Positions 1 through 6,451 of a DNA stretch of 14,544 bases are shown here, in pieces. How positions within the stretch are numbered: the first letter of the stretch is position 1; each line of letters opens with the position of its first letter. The position numbers were made by a program, and so were the translations under genes. The stretch covers positions 480,150 to 494,693 of the forward strand of contig MU646341.1 of the NCBI GenBank assembly GCA_026770585.1. Reading direction: 5' to 3'. The notes below the pieces were generated by a model. It saw only the letters and a program-made list of their open reading frames with translations. It searched no databases and had not been told where the DNA came from. The DNA comes from Baffinella frigidus. Its lineage: Eukaryota > Cryptophyceae > Cryptomonadales > Baffinellaceae.

Positions 1-120
1 GAGAGCGAGAGAGAGAGAGAGAGGGCGAGAGCGAGCGAGAGCGAGACATAAACAGAGAGAGAGAGAGAGAGAGACAGACAGAGACAGAGACAGACAGACA
101 GACAGAGATAGAGCGGACGG
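1..120. repeat. GA-rich microsatellite with GACA/GACAGA variants
   Basis: The plus strand is almost pure purine (GA)n with GAGC and GACAGA interruptions and continues to the left edge of the window. Predicted peptides here are only RERERE or SLSLSL runs and are not genes. Orientation is GA on the plus strand. Confidence 0.95.
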
Positions 121-185
121 CCCGCTCCCCCCCTCTGAGATTAATCATATGCAACTCCCCACGGCGTGCCGCTCCCCCTACTCCC

Positions 186-330
186 TGAGAGAGTGTGAGA
201 GAGAGAGGAAGGGAGAGGAAGGGAGAGAGAGAGGGAGAGAGAGGGAGGGAGGGAGAGAGAGAGAGAGAGAGGGAGCGCGAGAGCGAGACATAGACAGAGG
301 GAGGGGGAGAGAGAGAGGAACGCCCCCCCG
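186..330. repeat. GA/GGGA purine microsatellite
   Basis: A second imperfect purine tract contains GAGAGA, GGGAGGGA and GAGCGC blocks and ends in G and C homopolymers near 301-331. It is separated from the first tract by about 65 bases of ordinary sequence. The 80-residue reading frame through it is an arginine/glutamate/glycine low-complexity artefact. Confidence 0.93.
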
Positions 331-598
331 GGGGTCCTACTCCACTTCTATCACCAAAGAGGCATCTTTCCTCTCCGGAAGAATCCGATAAATGTACAAC
401 CACACTACGGGGGGGGGCTAGCTGGGTTCTTGGAGCCATTTCAAACATATCCTGCGGTTACTTTTTCGTCAAAGTCATTTATTTGTGGGCATTTCCGGCA
501 ACGTTTGCCGATTTCAAGGAAGAATAATAGAAGGACGCAGGGCGTAAAATGACATGTAGCTCTCCCGCGTTGCAGGACCCGCCGCGGGCCGTTACAGA
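331..598. other. Unassigned spacer
   Basis: No gene-like frame is seen. The only recognisable item is TTGGAGCCATTT at 430-441, a 12-mer that recurs inside element D2 (7130-7141), on the opposite strand in element J (7584-7595), and with one change in D1 (1171-1182). It may be the remnant of one of those elements. Confidence 0.5.
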
Positions 599-757
599 GA
601 TTTCATCCTGGGTAGTATTTCTGAGAAATACGATCCTGGCAACGAAAATTACTACACACCGGACATTTTCAGTCACGTCCGTGTAGTAATTTTCGTTGCA
701 AATCGAATCGGAGATCCCCGAAATCGTATTTCTCAGAAATACTCGCCGGGATGAGAT
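599..757. mobile_element. Palindromic element C1 (MITE-like, ACGAAAATTACTACAC core)
   Basis: Two nested inverted repeats are visible. The inner pair is GCAACGAAAATTACTACAC (639-657) against its exact complement (681-699), with a 23-base loop. The outer pair is ATTTCTGAGAAATACGAT (617-634) against its exact complement (723-740). Beyond these, TTCATCC on the left pairs with GGATGAGATTGG on the right with a few mismatches. No coding capacity exists; overlapping short frames are shadows of the palindrome. Elements C2, C3 and C4 share the inner core but not the outer arms, while C2 shares the GGATGAGATTGG end. It is probably a non-autonomous DNA transposon remnant, though a hairpin RNA locus is possible. 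Confidence 0.8.
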
Positions 758-929
758 TGGCAATCTGTTACCAAACAACACGCGCCAGGATCGCACACGC
801 CCTACAAATTGTGCTACGTACTGTACCCCGTGTCGGCGGCTCTTACGCGCTATTTCCGGATGGATACCCGTTAGCTCGACTGTTTTCGGGGTGAGCCCTG
901 TCAGAATGCCCTCCTCCCCCATAAGCAAC
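758..929. other. Unassigned spacer between C1 and C3
   Basis: This is ordinary-composition sequence with no repeat, gene or RNA that I can recognise. Short frames on both strands overlap the neighbouring palindromes and have no family resemblance. Confidence 0.4.
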
Positions 930-1071
930 TTTATCCGGGGAAACCTATTTTTCTTTCATTTGATGGCAACGAAAATTACTACACAATTCGTTCTTATTAG
1001 TAATATAAAAGAATCTGTGTGGTAATTTTGATTGCCATCAAATGAAAGAAAAATAGGTTTCCCCGGATAAA
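930..1071. mobile_element. Palindromic element C3 (56-bp arms)
   Basis: The left arm (930-985) and right arm (1016-1071) are reverse complements over 56 bases with only three differences, all in the inner 21 bases. The outer 35 bases pair perfectly. The loop of 30 bases is AT-rich. The arm begins TTTATCCGGGGAAACC and ends in the family C core GGCAACGAAAATTACTACAC. The near-perfect arms suggest a young insertion, or selection or gene conversion on the hairpin. A diverged relative lies at 10804-10966. Confidence 0.88.
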
Positions 1072-1085
1072 ACTTCCCCTTTCCT

Positions 1086-1239
1086 CTCATCAGCCCTCAC
1101 GGGCGGACCACCGTGTTCGATATCCCACTTCCTATGGAAAATGGCTCCACCACATACGAATTCACATGTGATGGAGCCATTTTCATAGGAACTGGGATCT
1201 CGAAAATCGGCGATTTGGTCCGTCCGTGGGGGTTGGTGG
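1086..1239. mobile_element. Element D1, nested inverted repeats with CCACCAACCCYCAC-type ends
   Basis: The outer repeats CAGCCCTCACGGGCGGACCA (1091-1110) and TGGTCCGTCCGTGGGGGTTG (1216-1235) pair with three mismatches. The right end reads on to GTTGGTGG, as in element D2. An inner pair (1118-1155 with 1166-1202) is about 38 bases long and contains ATGGAAAATGGCTCC and its complement. The centre CACATACGAATTCACATG resembles the right half of D3. No coding sequence is present, so this is a non-autonomous element. Confidence 0.8.
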
Positions 1240-1332
1240 ACGGCAGGGGTTACTCAAAAGTATACGTTTGTGACTTTTGGCGGTGCCATCGAAGCTGGTC
1301 TTGCCTGCTGAACCCTGCACCCTGAACCCGAA

Positions 1333-1601
1333 ACGGTGTGGCGAACGGTGTAGCGCAGAAATTAACTTTGAAGGTGTGGTGCATAAGTTAACTTAAACGG
1401 TGTGGCGCAGAAATTAACTTCAACGGTGTGGAGCAGAAATCAACATAAATGGTTTGGCGCAGAAATTAACCTGTACGGCGTGGCTCAGAAATGAACTTGA
1501 ACGGTGTGGCCAGAAATTGACTTAAGCGGTGTGGCCCGGAAATTGACTTAACCGGTGTGGCTCAGAAATTGACTTAAGCGGTGTGGCGCAGGACAAAACT
1601 T
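1333..1601. repeat. 26-bp minisatellite, about 10 copies
   Basis: The unit is ACGGTGTGGCGCAG followed by AAATTAACTTAA. It repeats head to tail with a 26-base period (one copy is 25) and 5-25% divergence between units. The first copies are the most irregular. The last unit ends GCGGTGTGGCGCAGG before unique sequence. The period is not a multiple of three and no open frame persists through the array, so a coding role is unlikely. Confidence 0.93.
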
Positions 1602-1652
1602 CGTACCGCGATCTGCTCGAGGGCTTCGTCGCCGCGCATAAGCTCAAGGAAT

Positions 1653-1653
1653 C

Positions 1654-1695
<42 letters not shown>

Positions 1696-1890
1696 GAGAG
1701 TGAGAGCCATAAGAGAGAGAGAGAGAGAGAGAGTCATAAGAGAGAGAGAGAGAGAGAGTCATAAGAGAGAGAGAGAGAGTCATAAGAGAGAGAGAGAGAG
1801 AGAGAGTCGTGAGAGAGAGAGGGAGAGAGAGAGAGAGTCATAAGAGAGAGAGAGAGAGAGAGAGACAGCGAGTCATAAGAGAGAGAGAGG

Positions 1891-1926
<36 letters not shown>
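1653..1926. repeat. Compound GA microsatellite punctuated by GTCATAA
   Basis: GA runs of 12-40 bases are separated by GTCATAA at 1733, 1758, 1779, 1837 and 1872, with variants GCCATAA (about 1705) and GTCGTGA (1806). This gives an irregular higher-order unit of 21-35 bases that varies mostly in GA length. The pattern suggests that the whole block, interruption included, has been duplicated by slippage or unequal exchange. Confidence 0.92.
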
Positions 1927-1932
<6 letters not shown>

Positions 1933-2119
1933 CTTCATTGAAACGAGCATGAAAACACGACCCACATACAGACGACCTAATGCCCCGAGGTTCCTTCTAG
2001 ACGTCCTCACAACAGGAATGAGCGCACCATTGTGCGTGTGTATGTGTGTATCCAGTACAAGGGTCACGTGTCTCCAACACCAGACCCCCATCCCCCTACA
2101 TCAAGCTCAAGGAAGGAGC
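1927..2119. other. Unassigned spacer with short GT-rich patch
   Basis: There is a short TG-rich stretch at about 2032-2052 and no recognisable gene. Overlapping short frames on both strands look like chance. Confidence 0.4.
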
Positions 2120-2193
2120 GCATGCGAGTTCGTACGTGGTTGAGCACTTTCCCATGGGAATGGGAAATGACTCAACCACATGCGAATTCGCAT
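2120..2193. mobile_element. Hairpin D3, related to the centre of D1
   Basis: The left arm (2120-2154) pairs with the right arm (2161-2193), including CGTGGTTGAG against CTCAACCACATG and TTTCCCA against TGGGAAA, with only a few mismatches and a 6-base loop. Its right arm matches D1 positions 1134-1167 with about five differences in 34 bases, both reading CCACAT-x-CGAATTC-x-CAT. The D-type outer ends are not visible, so this is probably a truncated or diverged copy. Confidence 0.65.
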
Positions 2194-2250
2194 TCTGCGG
2201 GTTTATGTGTGTGGAGAAGTAGTACAAGAGAGTACGTTGCCGTCCGGATA

Positions 2251-2486
2251 CAGGGGTACAGGGGTACCTCGCTCATAAGAAACTGCCCCCCCTCTAGGAC
2301 CACCATAGGGCCCTAGGCATAGTCCTACTGTAGGGTCCTACGGGGGCGCTGTTTCTTATGAGCGCGGTACCCCTGTACCTCGCTCTTTAGGAGCCGACCC
2401 CCCCCGCTAGGACCACCGTAGGGCCTTAGATAGGCCTACTGTAGGGTCCTAGGGGGGTGCGCCTCCTTATGAGCAAGGCAACCCTG
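2251..2486. mobile_element. Element A2, family A hairpin interrupted by A1
   Basis: The left terminus CAGGGG (2251-2256) is separated from the rest (2376-2486) by inserted element A1. Taking A1 out with one TA leaves a standard family A end, CAGGGGTACCTCGCTC. The right end is GAGCAAGGCAACCCTG. Flanking TA dinucleotides lie at 2249-2250 and 2487-2488. The arms are more diverged than in A1, A3 and A5, in keeping with an older insertion. Internal CTAGGACC and TACTGTAGGGTCC blocks match the other copies. Confidence 0.88.
2259..2375. mobile_element. Element A1, family A MITE nested in A2, TA target site
   Basis: Arms of 25 bases begin CAGGGGTACC and include CTCATAAGAAAC (ending 2283). They pair with 2351-2375 with one mismatch. 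The element is 117 bases long and is flanked by TA at 2257-2258 and 2376-2377. The interior has C-run and G-run arms and a TAGGACC...TACTGTAGGGTCC core. There is no coding capacity. TA duplication is typical of Tc1/mariner-type elements; assignment to that superfamily is inference, because no transposase is present. Confidence 0.92.
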
Positions 2487-2514
2487 TACCAGCACGATTC
2501 GTACTTCACTTTAC

Positions 2515-2710
2515 ACTAGCTGCTTCACACTACCGGGTTACCACGCCAGGCCATAAGTTCTTTTTCACACACACTCGTTCGCAAATCCTGGTACAAATTG
2601 CTTCTAAAAGACATTATTGCGCAGGAAAAGAGCTCCAATTCCCATCACTTTTGGCGTGTTTCCCGGGTAGAATCAACTTTACACGAACGAAATATCATTT
2701 TACTACACGA
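2515..2710. repeat. Dispersed repeat E, copy 1 (diverged)
   Basis: The blocks CACTACC (2527), ACCACGCCAGG (2540), and ACTTTTGGCGTGTTTCCC (from 2647) recur in the same order in copy 2 at 5835-5982. Intervening sequence is too diverged to align by eye. No open frame or terminal repeat is visible; the repeat could be part of a larger transposon. Confidence 0.6.
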
Positions 2711-2747
2711 TCTTCAAAATTAAACTTGTGCCCTGGTGTGGCCTTTA

Positions 2748-2864
2748 CAGGGGTACCTCGCTCATAAGAAACTGCCCCCCCCCTCTAGGACCACCGTAGG
2801 GCCCTAGGCATAGTCCTACTGTAGGGTCCTACGGGGGCGCTGTTGCTTATGAGCGAGGTACCCC
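2748..2864. mobile_element. Element A3, family A MITE abutting B1
   Basis: The left end is TA (2746-2747) then CAGGGGTACCTCGCTCATAA. The right arm reads GAGCGAGGTACCCC and then runs straight into TA-TCCCTTAAG of element B1, lacking the terminal TG. The interior is very close to A1, including the CGTAGGGCCCTAGGCATAG and TACTGTAGGGTCC blocks. The missing two bases at the junction imply a secondary event when A3 and B1 came together. Confidence 0.9.
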
Positions 2865-2866
2865 TA

Positions 2867-2967
2867 TCCCTTAAGTGCCCAGTAGGCTCATACGCCCCAC
2901 GGTAGGGCCCTAGGACCTGCCTAGGACCTCTTGGCGGTCAACTTTGACCCCCTGGCCACTTAAGGGA
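2867..2967. mobile_element. Element B1, family B MITE (TCCCTTAAGTGGCCAG ends), TA-flanked
   Basis: The left end TCCCTTAAGTGCCCAG pairs with the right end CTGGCCACTTAAGGGA. TA flanks both sides (2865-2866, 2968-2969). The core is GTAGGGCCCTAGGACC-TGCCTAGGACC, shared with B2, B3 and B4. At 101 bases it is non-coding. It sits directly next to A3 and shares GTAGGGCCCTAGG with family A despite different termini. Confidence 0.9.
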
Positions 2968-3031
2968 TAGCGCATCCCGGCTTCGGAGATAGCGGAACAA
3001 ACCTGTGAATCTATGGTGTACATCATGTAAT

Positions 3032-3110
3032 GCTGGTCCTTTAGGTCCTTGAGGTTCTTCGAGCTCCCAACATAGGCGGACACCGGAACTGGTTCTGCAG
3101 AAAAGCCATG
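3032..3110 (-). repeat. Repeat I, copy 1 (inverted relative to 4146-4328)
   Basis: Read on the minus strand, this block matches 4262-4328 on the plus strand over about 70 bases, including AACCTCAAGGACC and TGTCCGCCTA. Its 3085-3110 end also matches 4146-4171 (CATGGCTTT-C-CTGCAGAACC). In one frame both copies read VRLxWELxEPQGPKG, so a degenerate coding origin is possible. No start, stop or splice context supports a gene. Confidence 0.65.
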
Positions 3111-3535
3111 CTTCCTTTCGGATCACATTCAGGCCCCCCGGTGCAGAGGATCGCGGCAGAAACCGGCTAAAGGGTATCCTCATCGTACATGCGCGTCCGA
3201 GCGCGGGCCTACACCGCTGCAGACGTTTCTCTGGGATTCCTTTTGCTTCTCCACTGCCCCCCAAAGAGCGCTGCCCACCGAGACAAAAATTCAACGTGCA
3301 ACGTCTTAAAGCAAAAGTGGACCTCCGTTAACTTAAGTAACGGTGGATTCCCGCGCGAGCGAGTGAGCAAGCAAGCCGCGGCGCAGAGCCTTTTTTCCAA
3401 TTTGGAGGAGGTGAGCGGGACCAGCAAGCTTAGCCGCACGCCCACGCTCATCACCCGCTCTCCGCCCACCGTAGACCAAAGACAGGCCTACGGTAGGGTC
3501 CTGGGGGGGGGGGGGTACGCCCGCGCAATCGTGGC
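3111..3535. other. Unassigned, GC-rich, no supported gene
   Basis: Overlapping frames on both strands (such as 3189-3539 plus and 3209-3469 minus) are mutually exclusive and show no family resemblance. A small hairpin, CCTCCGTTA with TAACGGTGG, lies at 3322-3345. From 3466 a degenerate family A-like core begins (CCACCGTAGACC, GGCCTACGGTAGGGTCC), followed by a 12-base G run at about 3503. Confidence 0.45.
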
Positions 3536-3593
3536 TTAGGAGCCTACAGTAGGCATATGATACCTTAGGAGCCTACAGTAGGCCTGTGATACC
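3536..3593. repeat. 29-bp tandem duplication
   Basis: TTAGGAGCCTACAGTAGGC-xTxTGATACC occurs twice without spacer at 3536-3564 and 3565-3593, with two differences. Each unit contains the small palindrome GCCTACAGTAGGC, which resembles the CTACTGTAGG piece of the family A core. This may be an amplified fragment of a dead A element. Confidence 0.85.
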
Positions 3594-3652
3594 TAGCCCG
3601 ACGGTGGTCCTAGGGTGAGGCGCGGGTCCTTATGAGCCATGCGCCTCTACCT
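3594..3652. mobile_element. Right-half relic of a family A element
   Basis: GGTGGTCCTAGGG, a G-rich arm, then GGTCCTTATGAGCCA match the right half of family A copies, but no left arm or CCCCTG end can be found. This is a truncated copy. A second relic with TACTGTAGGGTCCTAGG lies at 3972-4003. Confidence 0.55.
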
Positions 3653-3743
3653 GCGCGCGTGTGAGGAGCGGCTGTTTCTCCGGAGAGACTGAGGGACCAC
3701 TAAGGCTCCGTTGCCACAGTTGCGCGGGCGTACACCCCCCCTA

Positions 3744-3861
3744 CAGGGGTATCTCGCTCATAAGAAACTGCCCCCCCACCTAGGACCACCATAGGGCCCT
3801 AGGCATAGGCCTACTGTAGGGTCCTAGGGTGGGACGGTTCCTTGTGAGCCAGGTACCCCTG
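3744..3861. mobile_element. Element A4, family A MITE
   Basis: The left end is TA then CAGGGGTATCTCGCTCATAA; the right end is GAGCCAGGTACCCCTG then TA (3862-3863). The interior TAGGACCACCATAGGGCCC and TACTGTAGGGTCC match A1. The right arm reads CCTTGTGAGCC, so one stem base has drifted. The element lies immediately before repeat F copy 2. Confidence 0.9.
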
Positions 3862-4145
3862 TAGGACCTCGCAGGAGGTCCACTCTCGACCCTTACCCAT
3901 GCGTCTCAGCCTCAGCGGGCGTGAAAAGCGGCTGTTTCTCCGGGGTTCCCAGCGGCTTCCCGCGGGCTTTCTACTGTAGGGTCCTAGGAGGGGTGTGCGC
4001 CCGAGCAACTGTCGCATCGGAGCCTGAGTGGTCACTAAGTTGACATCGCAGGGGGTGCACTCTCGACCCTTACCCGAGCGCCTCAGCCTCAGCACGCGTG
4101 AGGAGCGGCTGTGGGGGCCCTCGGAGGCTCACCCGGGGAGGCGCA

Positions 4146-4328
4146 CATGGCTTTCCTGCAGAACCAGTTCCACTGGAACCGGTTCAAAATTGACCCCCGA
4201 GAGGTCCTAGGCAGGTCCTAGGGCCCTAAGGTAGGCGTATGAGCCTACTGGCCACTTGGCTTTTCTACAGATAAGTTCCAGTGTCCGCCTACGGTGGGAG
4301 TTAAAGGAACCTCAAGGACCGAAAGGAT
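4146..4328 (+). repeat. Repeat I, copy 2, split around a reversed family B element
   Basis: Positions 4146-4171 and 4256-4328 each match, in opposite orientation, parts of 3032-3110. The two halves are separated by B4 (4184-4257). Both halves contain the segment around CTTTTCTACAG / CTTTCCTGCAG, so this is not a simple insertion; a partial duplication is also needed. Confidence 0.55.
4184..4257 (-). mobile_element. Element B4, partial family B copy in reverse orientation
   Basis: On the minus strand it reads AAGTGGCCAGTAGGCTCATA, then CTTAGGGCCCTAGGACCTGC, then CTAGGACCTC and GGTCAATTTTGA, matching B1 and B2 in order. The TCCCTT terminus is degraded to CCAAG and the other terminal repeat is missing. 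Confidence 0.75.
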
Positions 4329-4459
4329 CCTCACCCATGCGCCGCAGCCTCTGCACGCGTGAGGAGCTGTGGGGGCTCCGTTCCGACCCTCAGCCATGCG
4401 CCGCAGCCTCCGCGCGTGTGAGGAGCGGGTGTTTCTCCGGGGTTCCCAGCGGCTCCGTA

Positions 4460-4576
4460 CAGGGGTACCTCGCTCAAAAGAAACCCGCCCCCCCCTGGGA
4501 CCACCATAGGACCCTAAGCATGGTCCTACTGTAGAGTCCTAGGGGGGGGCGGTTTCTTATGAGCGAGGTACCCCTG
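4460..4576. mobile_element. Element A5, family A MITE inserted in repeat F
   Basis: The left end is TA (4458-4459) then CAGGGGTACCTCGCTCA; the right end is GAGCGAGGTACCCCTG then TA (4577-4578). Arms pair over about 25 bases with one mismatch (CTCAAAAGAAAC against GTTTCTTATGAG). The element is 117 bases long, like A1. Repeat F sequence stands on both sides. Confidence 0.92.
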
Positions 4577-4756
4577 TATCACCCGCGCGCCGCAGCCTCG
4601 GCGCGCGTGAGGAGCTGTGGGGGCTCGGTTCCAAGCGGCTTTCCGCGGGCGTTCGCGTTGACCCACGCGACCCACTTCTCAGTCACGACCACCCACTCCG
4701 CCGGGGGGTGTTGGGTGCGACGCCGCTTCATCCCTGCACACGGGGTGTGGGATCAG

Positions 4757-4840
4757 TGTGGTGTAGGTTTTAGGGGTTGGGGTTCAGAGTCTAGGGTTCA
4801 GGGTTCAGGGATCATGGTTCTGGGTTCAGGGTTTCAGGTA
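4757..4840 (+). repeat. Degenerate interstitial telomere-like repeats
   Basis: GGTTTTAGGGG, GGTTCAGAGTCTAGGG and repeated GGTTCAGGG units run for about 80 bases with an approximate 7-base period. These are the TTCAGGG variant also seen at 10120-10183. The G-rich strand is plus. Confidence 0.75.
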
Positions 4841-5044
4841 TCAGATGAGCGTGGGATCAGCGTGCATCAGCGTGCGCCATATTCCTATCTCCACACGACA
4901 CGGGTCACAGGAAGTAGCACAATGCGCAGGGCATGTGCGGTGCTGGCGCTGGTTGTTTGGTCATAACTTACCAATCTCTCTATCTCCACGTGTGGTTTGT
5001 TTCAAGGCAGGAGTGGGAGGCGATGTGAGTTAAATTTAGTACAC

Positions 5045-5076
5045 AGCACCAAGCACCAAGCACCAAGCACCAAGCA
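5045..5076. repeat. AGCACCA heptamer tandem repeat, about 4.5 copies
   Basis: AGCACCA repeats perfectly with a 7-base period. It lies at the 5' edge of the weak reading frame described next, where it encodes a short STKHQAP-type run. Confidence 0.95.
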
Positions 5077-5383
5077 AGAGTGCAAGCCTGACGATGGTTC
5101 TGCCCCCAGCAACGGTGGCCCGCACCCCGCGTGTTCTCAGAGAGTTGATGTAAACCCGTCAACTTTGGAGCGGGAAAGAGCTTGGGCTCACCAAAGTGGG
5201 GAGCCCAAATCGACTGAGACAGGGGCTAGTCAAGATGATATATCCCTAAATGGTGTAGCCAAGGTTCTGCGGGGAGGGGGGGGGGAGGTTGAAGCCTCTC
5301 TAACAGAATTCAACATGTTCGAAGCAGACTTGAACATTGTGCGCCGGGGAAGAGGTTGTATCAACCAACGCGATGCAGGGTGA
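5077..5383 (+). pseudogene. Possible coding remnant, first segment
   Basis: The frame is open from 4997 to the TGA at 5381-5383. Its last 100 residues have ordinary protein composition, in contrast to the window as a whole: an acidic middle (SGEPKSTETGASQDD), then a segment ending FNMFEADLNIVRRGRGC. The stop lies within a splice-donor-like G-GTGAGT at 5379-5385. I recognise no domain. The ATG at 4997 lies upstream of the heptamer repeat and is not a convincing start. This may be an exon, a decayed gene, or chance. Confidence 0.25.
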
Positions 5384-5384
5384 G

Positions 5385-5534
5385 TCGCGTGGTGAGTGCA
5401 GAAAATGGCCAGCCATGGCACCCAGAAAGTCGCTCAGGACTGAAGCCTTTTCGAATGAGCGTGGGGGGTGCATAGCTGAGGCGGTCTCTCAGCTTCCCAT
5501 CACCCCTCCAAAGCGGATCACATCGAGCATGTAA
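5385..5534 (+). pseudogene. Possible coding remnant, second segment in another frame
   Basis: A different frame continues after the previous stop for about 45 residues, with SLRTEAFSNERGGC and VSQLPITPPKR, to a TAA that overlaps donor-like GTAAGG (5531-5536). Joining it to neighbours with the visible GT and AG sites does not keep a frame open: the in-phase join to 5621 meets TAA after seven codons. Frame decay is at least as likely as splicing. Confidence 0.2.
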
Positions 5535-5620
5535 GGTGGGTCATTTCCTTCAGGCAGCCGGTCGTTTTCAACTGCCCCCCCCCGAAGGAAATGGCTCACG
5601 CTCCAGCCTCGATTTGGTAG

Positions 5621-5914
5621 GGCCTACCTTTCGCGCATCTTCTAAAGGAAACGCGAAGAATTCTCAAGGCACTTGACCCCGATCTGGCTAAGATAAGAAA
5701 GTCGTTAGCCTCGAGCCCTCTGGCGTGGTACCTTTCGCGGTTTCTGCGCTTTCCGCCCCCTCCGGTGGCGAGAGTGCGGCGCGGACGGCAGCCAGCAGCT
5801 CCCAACTGTCGACCCGCCTTTCCGCGCTGCTTTCCACTACCACGTGCGTCACCCTGCGAACCACGCCAGGTCACACGTGATAATTTCAGAACACAACGTT
5901 TCGTTTCGTGGTAA
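5621..5914 (+). pseudogene. Possible coding remnant, third segment without a start codon
   Basis: The frame is open for 97 codons from just after a TAG at 5618-5620 to TAA at 5912-5914. It has no usable ATG at its 5' end. The first 45 residues look protein-like (AHLLKETRRILKALDPDL, then LAWYLSRFLRF). From about 5835 it runs into dispersed repeat E, so the C-terminal third is not original coding sequence. AATAAA overlaps the stop but may be fortuitous. Confidence 0.2.
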
Positions 5915-6030
5915 TAAATGAGTGTGCCCCCCCCGACTTCACCGCACGTGGTATCGACTTTTGGCGTGTTTCCCAGGTGAGGTAGTCACGCTGTTTTTCA
6001 CTACCACGTGCGTCACCCTGCCAGCAAAGT
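5833..6030. repeat. Dispersed repeat E, copy 2, with terminal direct repeats
   Basis: CACTACCACGTGCGTCACCC plus TGC occurs exactly at 5835-5857 and again at 5999-6021, bracketing 141 bases. The inside contains ACCACGCCAGG and ACTTTTGGCGTGTTTCCC in the same order as copy 1 (2527-2665). CGCACGTGGTA at 5943-5953 is the inverse of TACCACGTGCG at 5839-5849, giving a weak internal palindrome. A third fragment, GTCACCCTGC, is at 6120. Confidence 0.65.
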
Positions 6031-6089
6031 CACCCATGATTTACAATCAGGACCAAATGGAATATTCTGCGTGTCAGCCCACACCGGCA

Positions 6090-6113
6090 CACGACCTATC
6101 TCTGTCTCAGTCT
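6090..6113. repeat. 24-bp dispersed repeat, copy 1
   Basis: CACGACCTATCTCTG followed by TCTCAGTCT recurs at 6452-6475 with one difference. The segment ends in a pyrimidine-rich TCTCAG that could act as a 3' splice site, but no transcript evidence exists. Confidence 0.6.
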
Positions 6114-6451
6114 GTCAGACGTCACCCTGCCTGCACGCGTGTGAGCCCACACCGGGTTCTGAGCCCTTAGTGGACCTCGCAGGTGGTCCACTCTCATCCT
6201 CACTACCGCGTGTCGATGTTACTGAGGCCATTTCGGGGGCGCTTTGGTCCCGAGGGTGGCTCAATAACCGCAACATGTTTTTTCGAGAAGATCAGTGTAA
6301 CTGATGCATACTTGTTATTATGTCGTCTGCGTGGCCCACACGGTCAAAATGAAAAGCGCCATGGTGATCGCTTACCTCCCCCCCCCCCCATGAATCATAT
6401 ATTTCTTTAGTCATAGTTTTACAAATTCATCTATATCTTCATTCATCGGCT
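6114..6451. other. Unassigned spacer
   Basis: Short overlapping plus-strand frames in two phases have no recognisable content. Homopolymer C11 lies at about 6379-6389. Positions 6172-6196 (GTGGACCTCGCAGGTGGTCC and following) resemble the start of repeat F copy 2 at 3863-3886. Confidence 0.4.

Larger units (their letters stand above)
3638..4650. repeat. GC-rich dispersed repeat F, six copies interleaved with A and B elements
   Basis: Copies lie near 3638-3684, 3863-3970, 4042-4120, 4330-4380, 4384-4457 and 4583-4650. The shared blocks are ATGCGCCGCAGCCTC, then GCGCGTGAGGAGCGG, then CTGTTTCTCCGG-GGTTCCCAGCGGCT or CTGTGGGGGCTC. Copies 2 and 3 share the prefix ACTCTCGACCCTTACCC. Copy order and spacing are irregular. 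The copies are proline/arginine/alanine-rich in some frames but no frame stays open through consecutive copies. Family A element A5 is inserted between copies 5 and 6. Confidence 0.75.

Noticed and set aside
149-391. 80-residue plus-strand reading frame through the GA tract
   Set aside because: It is an RERERE-type translation of a microsatellite and has no independent coding sign.
1333-1601. 26-bp tandem repeat as a protein-binding iteron or replication origin
   Set aside because: Nothing besides the tandem structure supports this; the setting is nuclear repeat DNA with no replication gene.
2032-4534. Frames containing TSLIRN, LAHKEP or SEVPLY-like peptides
   Set aside because: They are translations of family A terminal repeats on both strands and recur with every copy. 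They are transposon ends and do not form proteins.
4559-4966. 135-residue plus-strand frame
   Set aside because: It starts inside the A5 right arm, crosses repeat F and ends in telomere-like repeats. Composition follows the repeats.
5914-5919. AATAAA as a polyadenylation signal for the 5621-5914 frame
   Set aside because: The upstream frame ends inside dispersed repeat E and has no start, and algal polyadenylation signals often differ from AATAAA.
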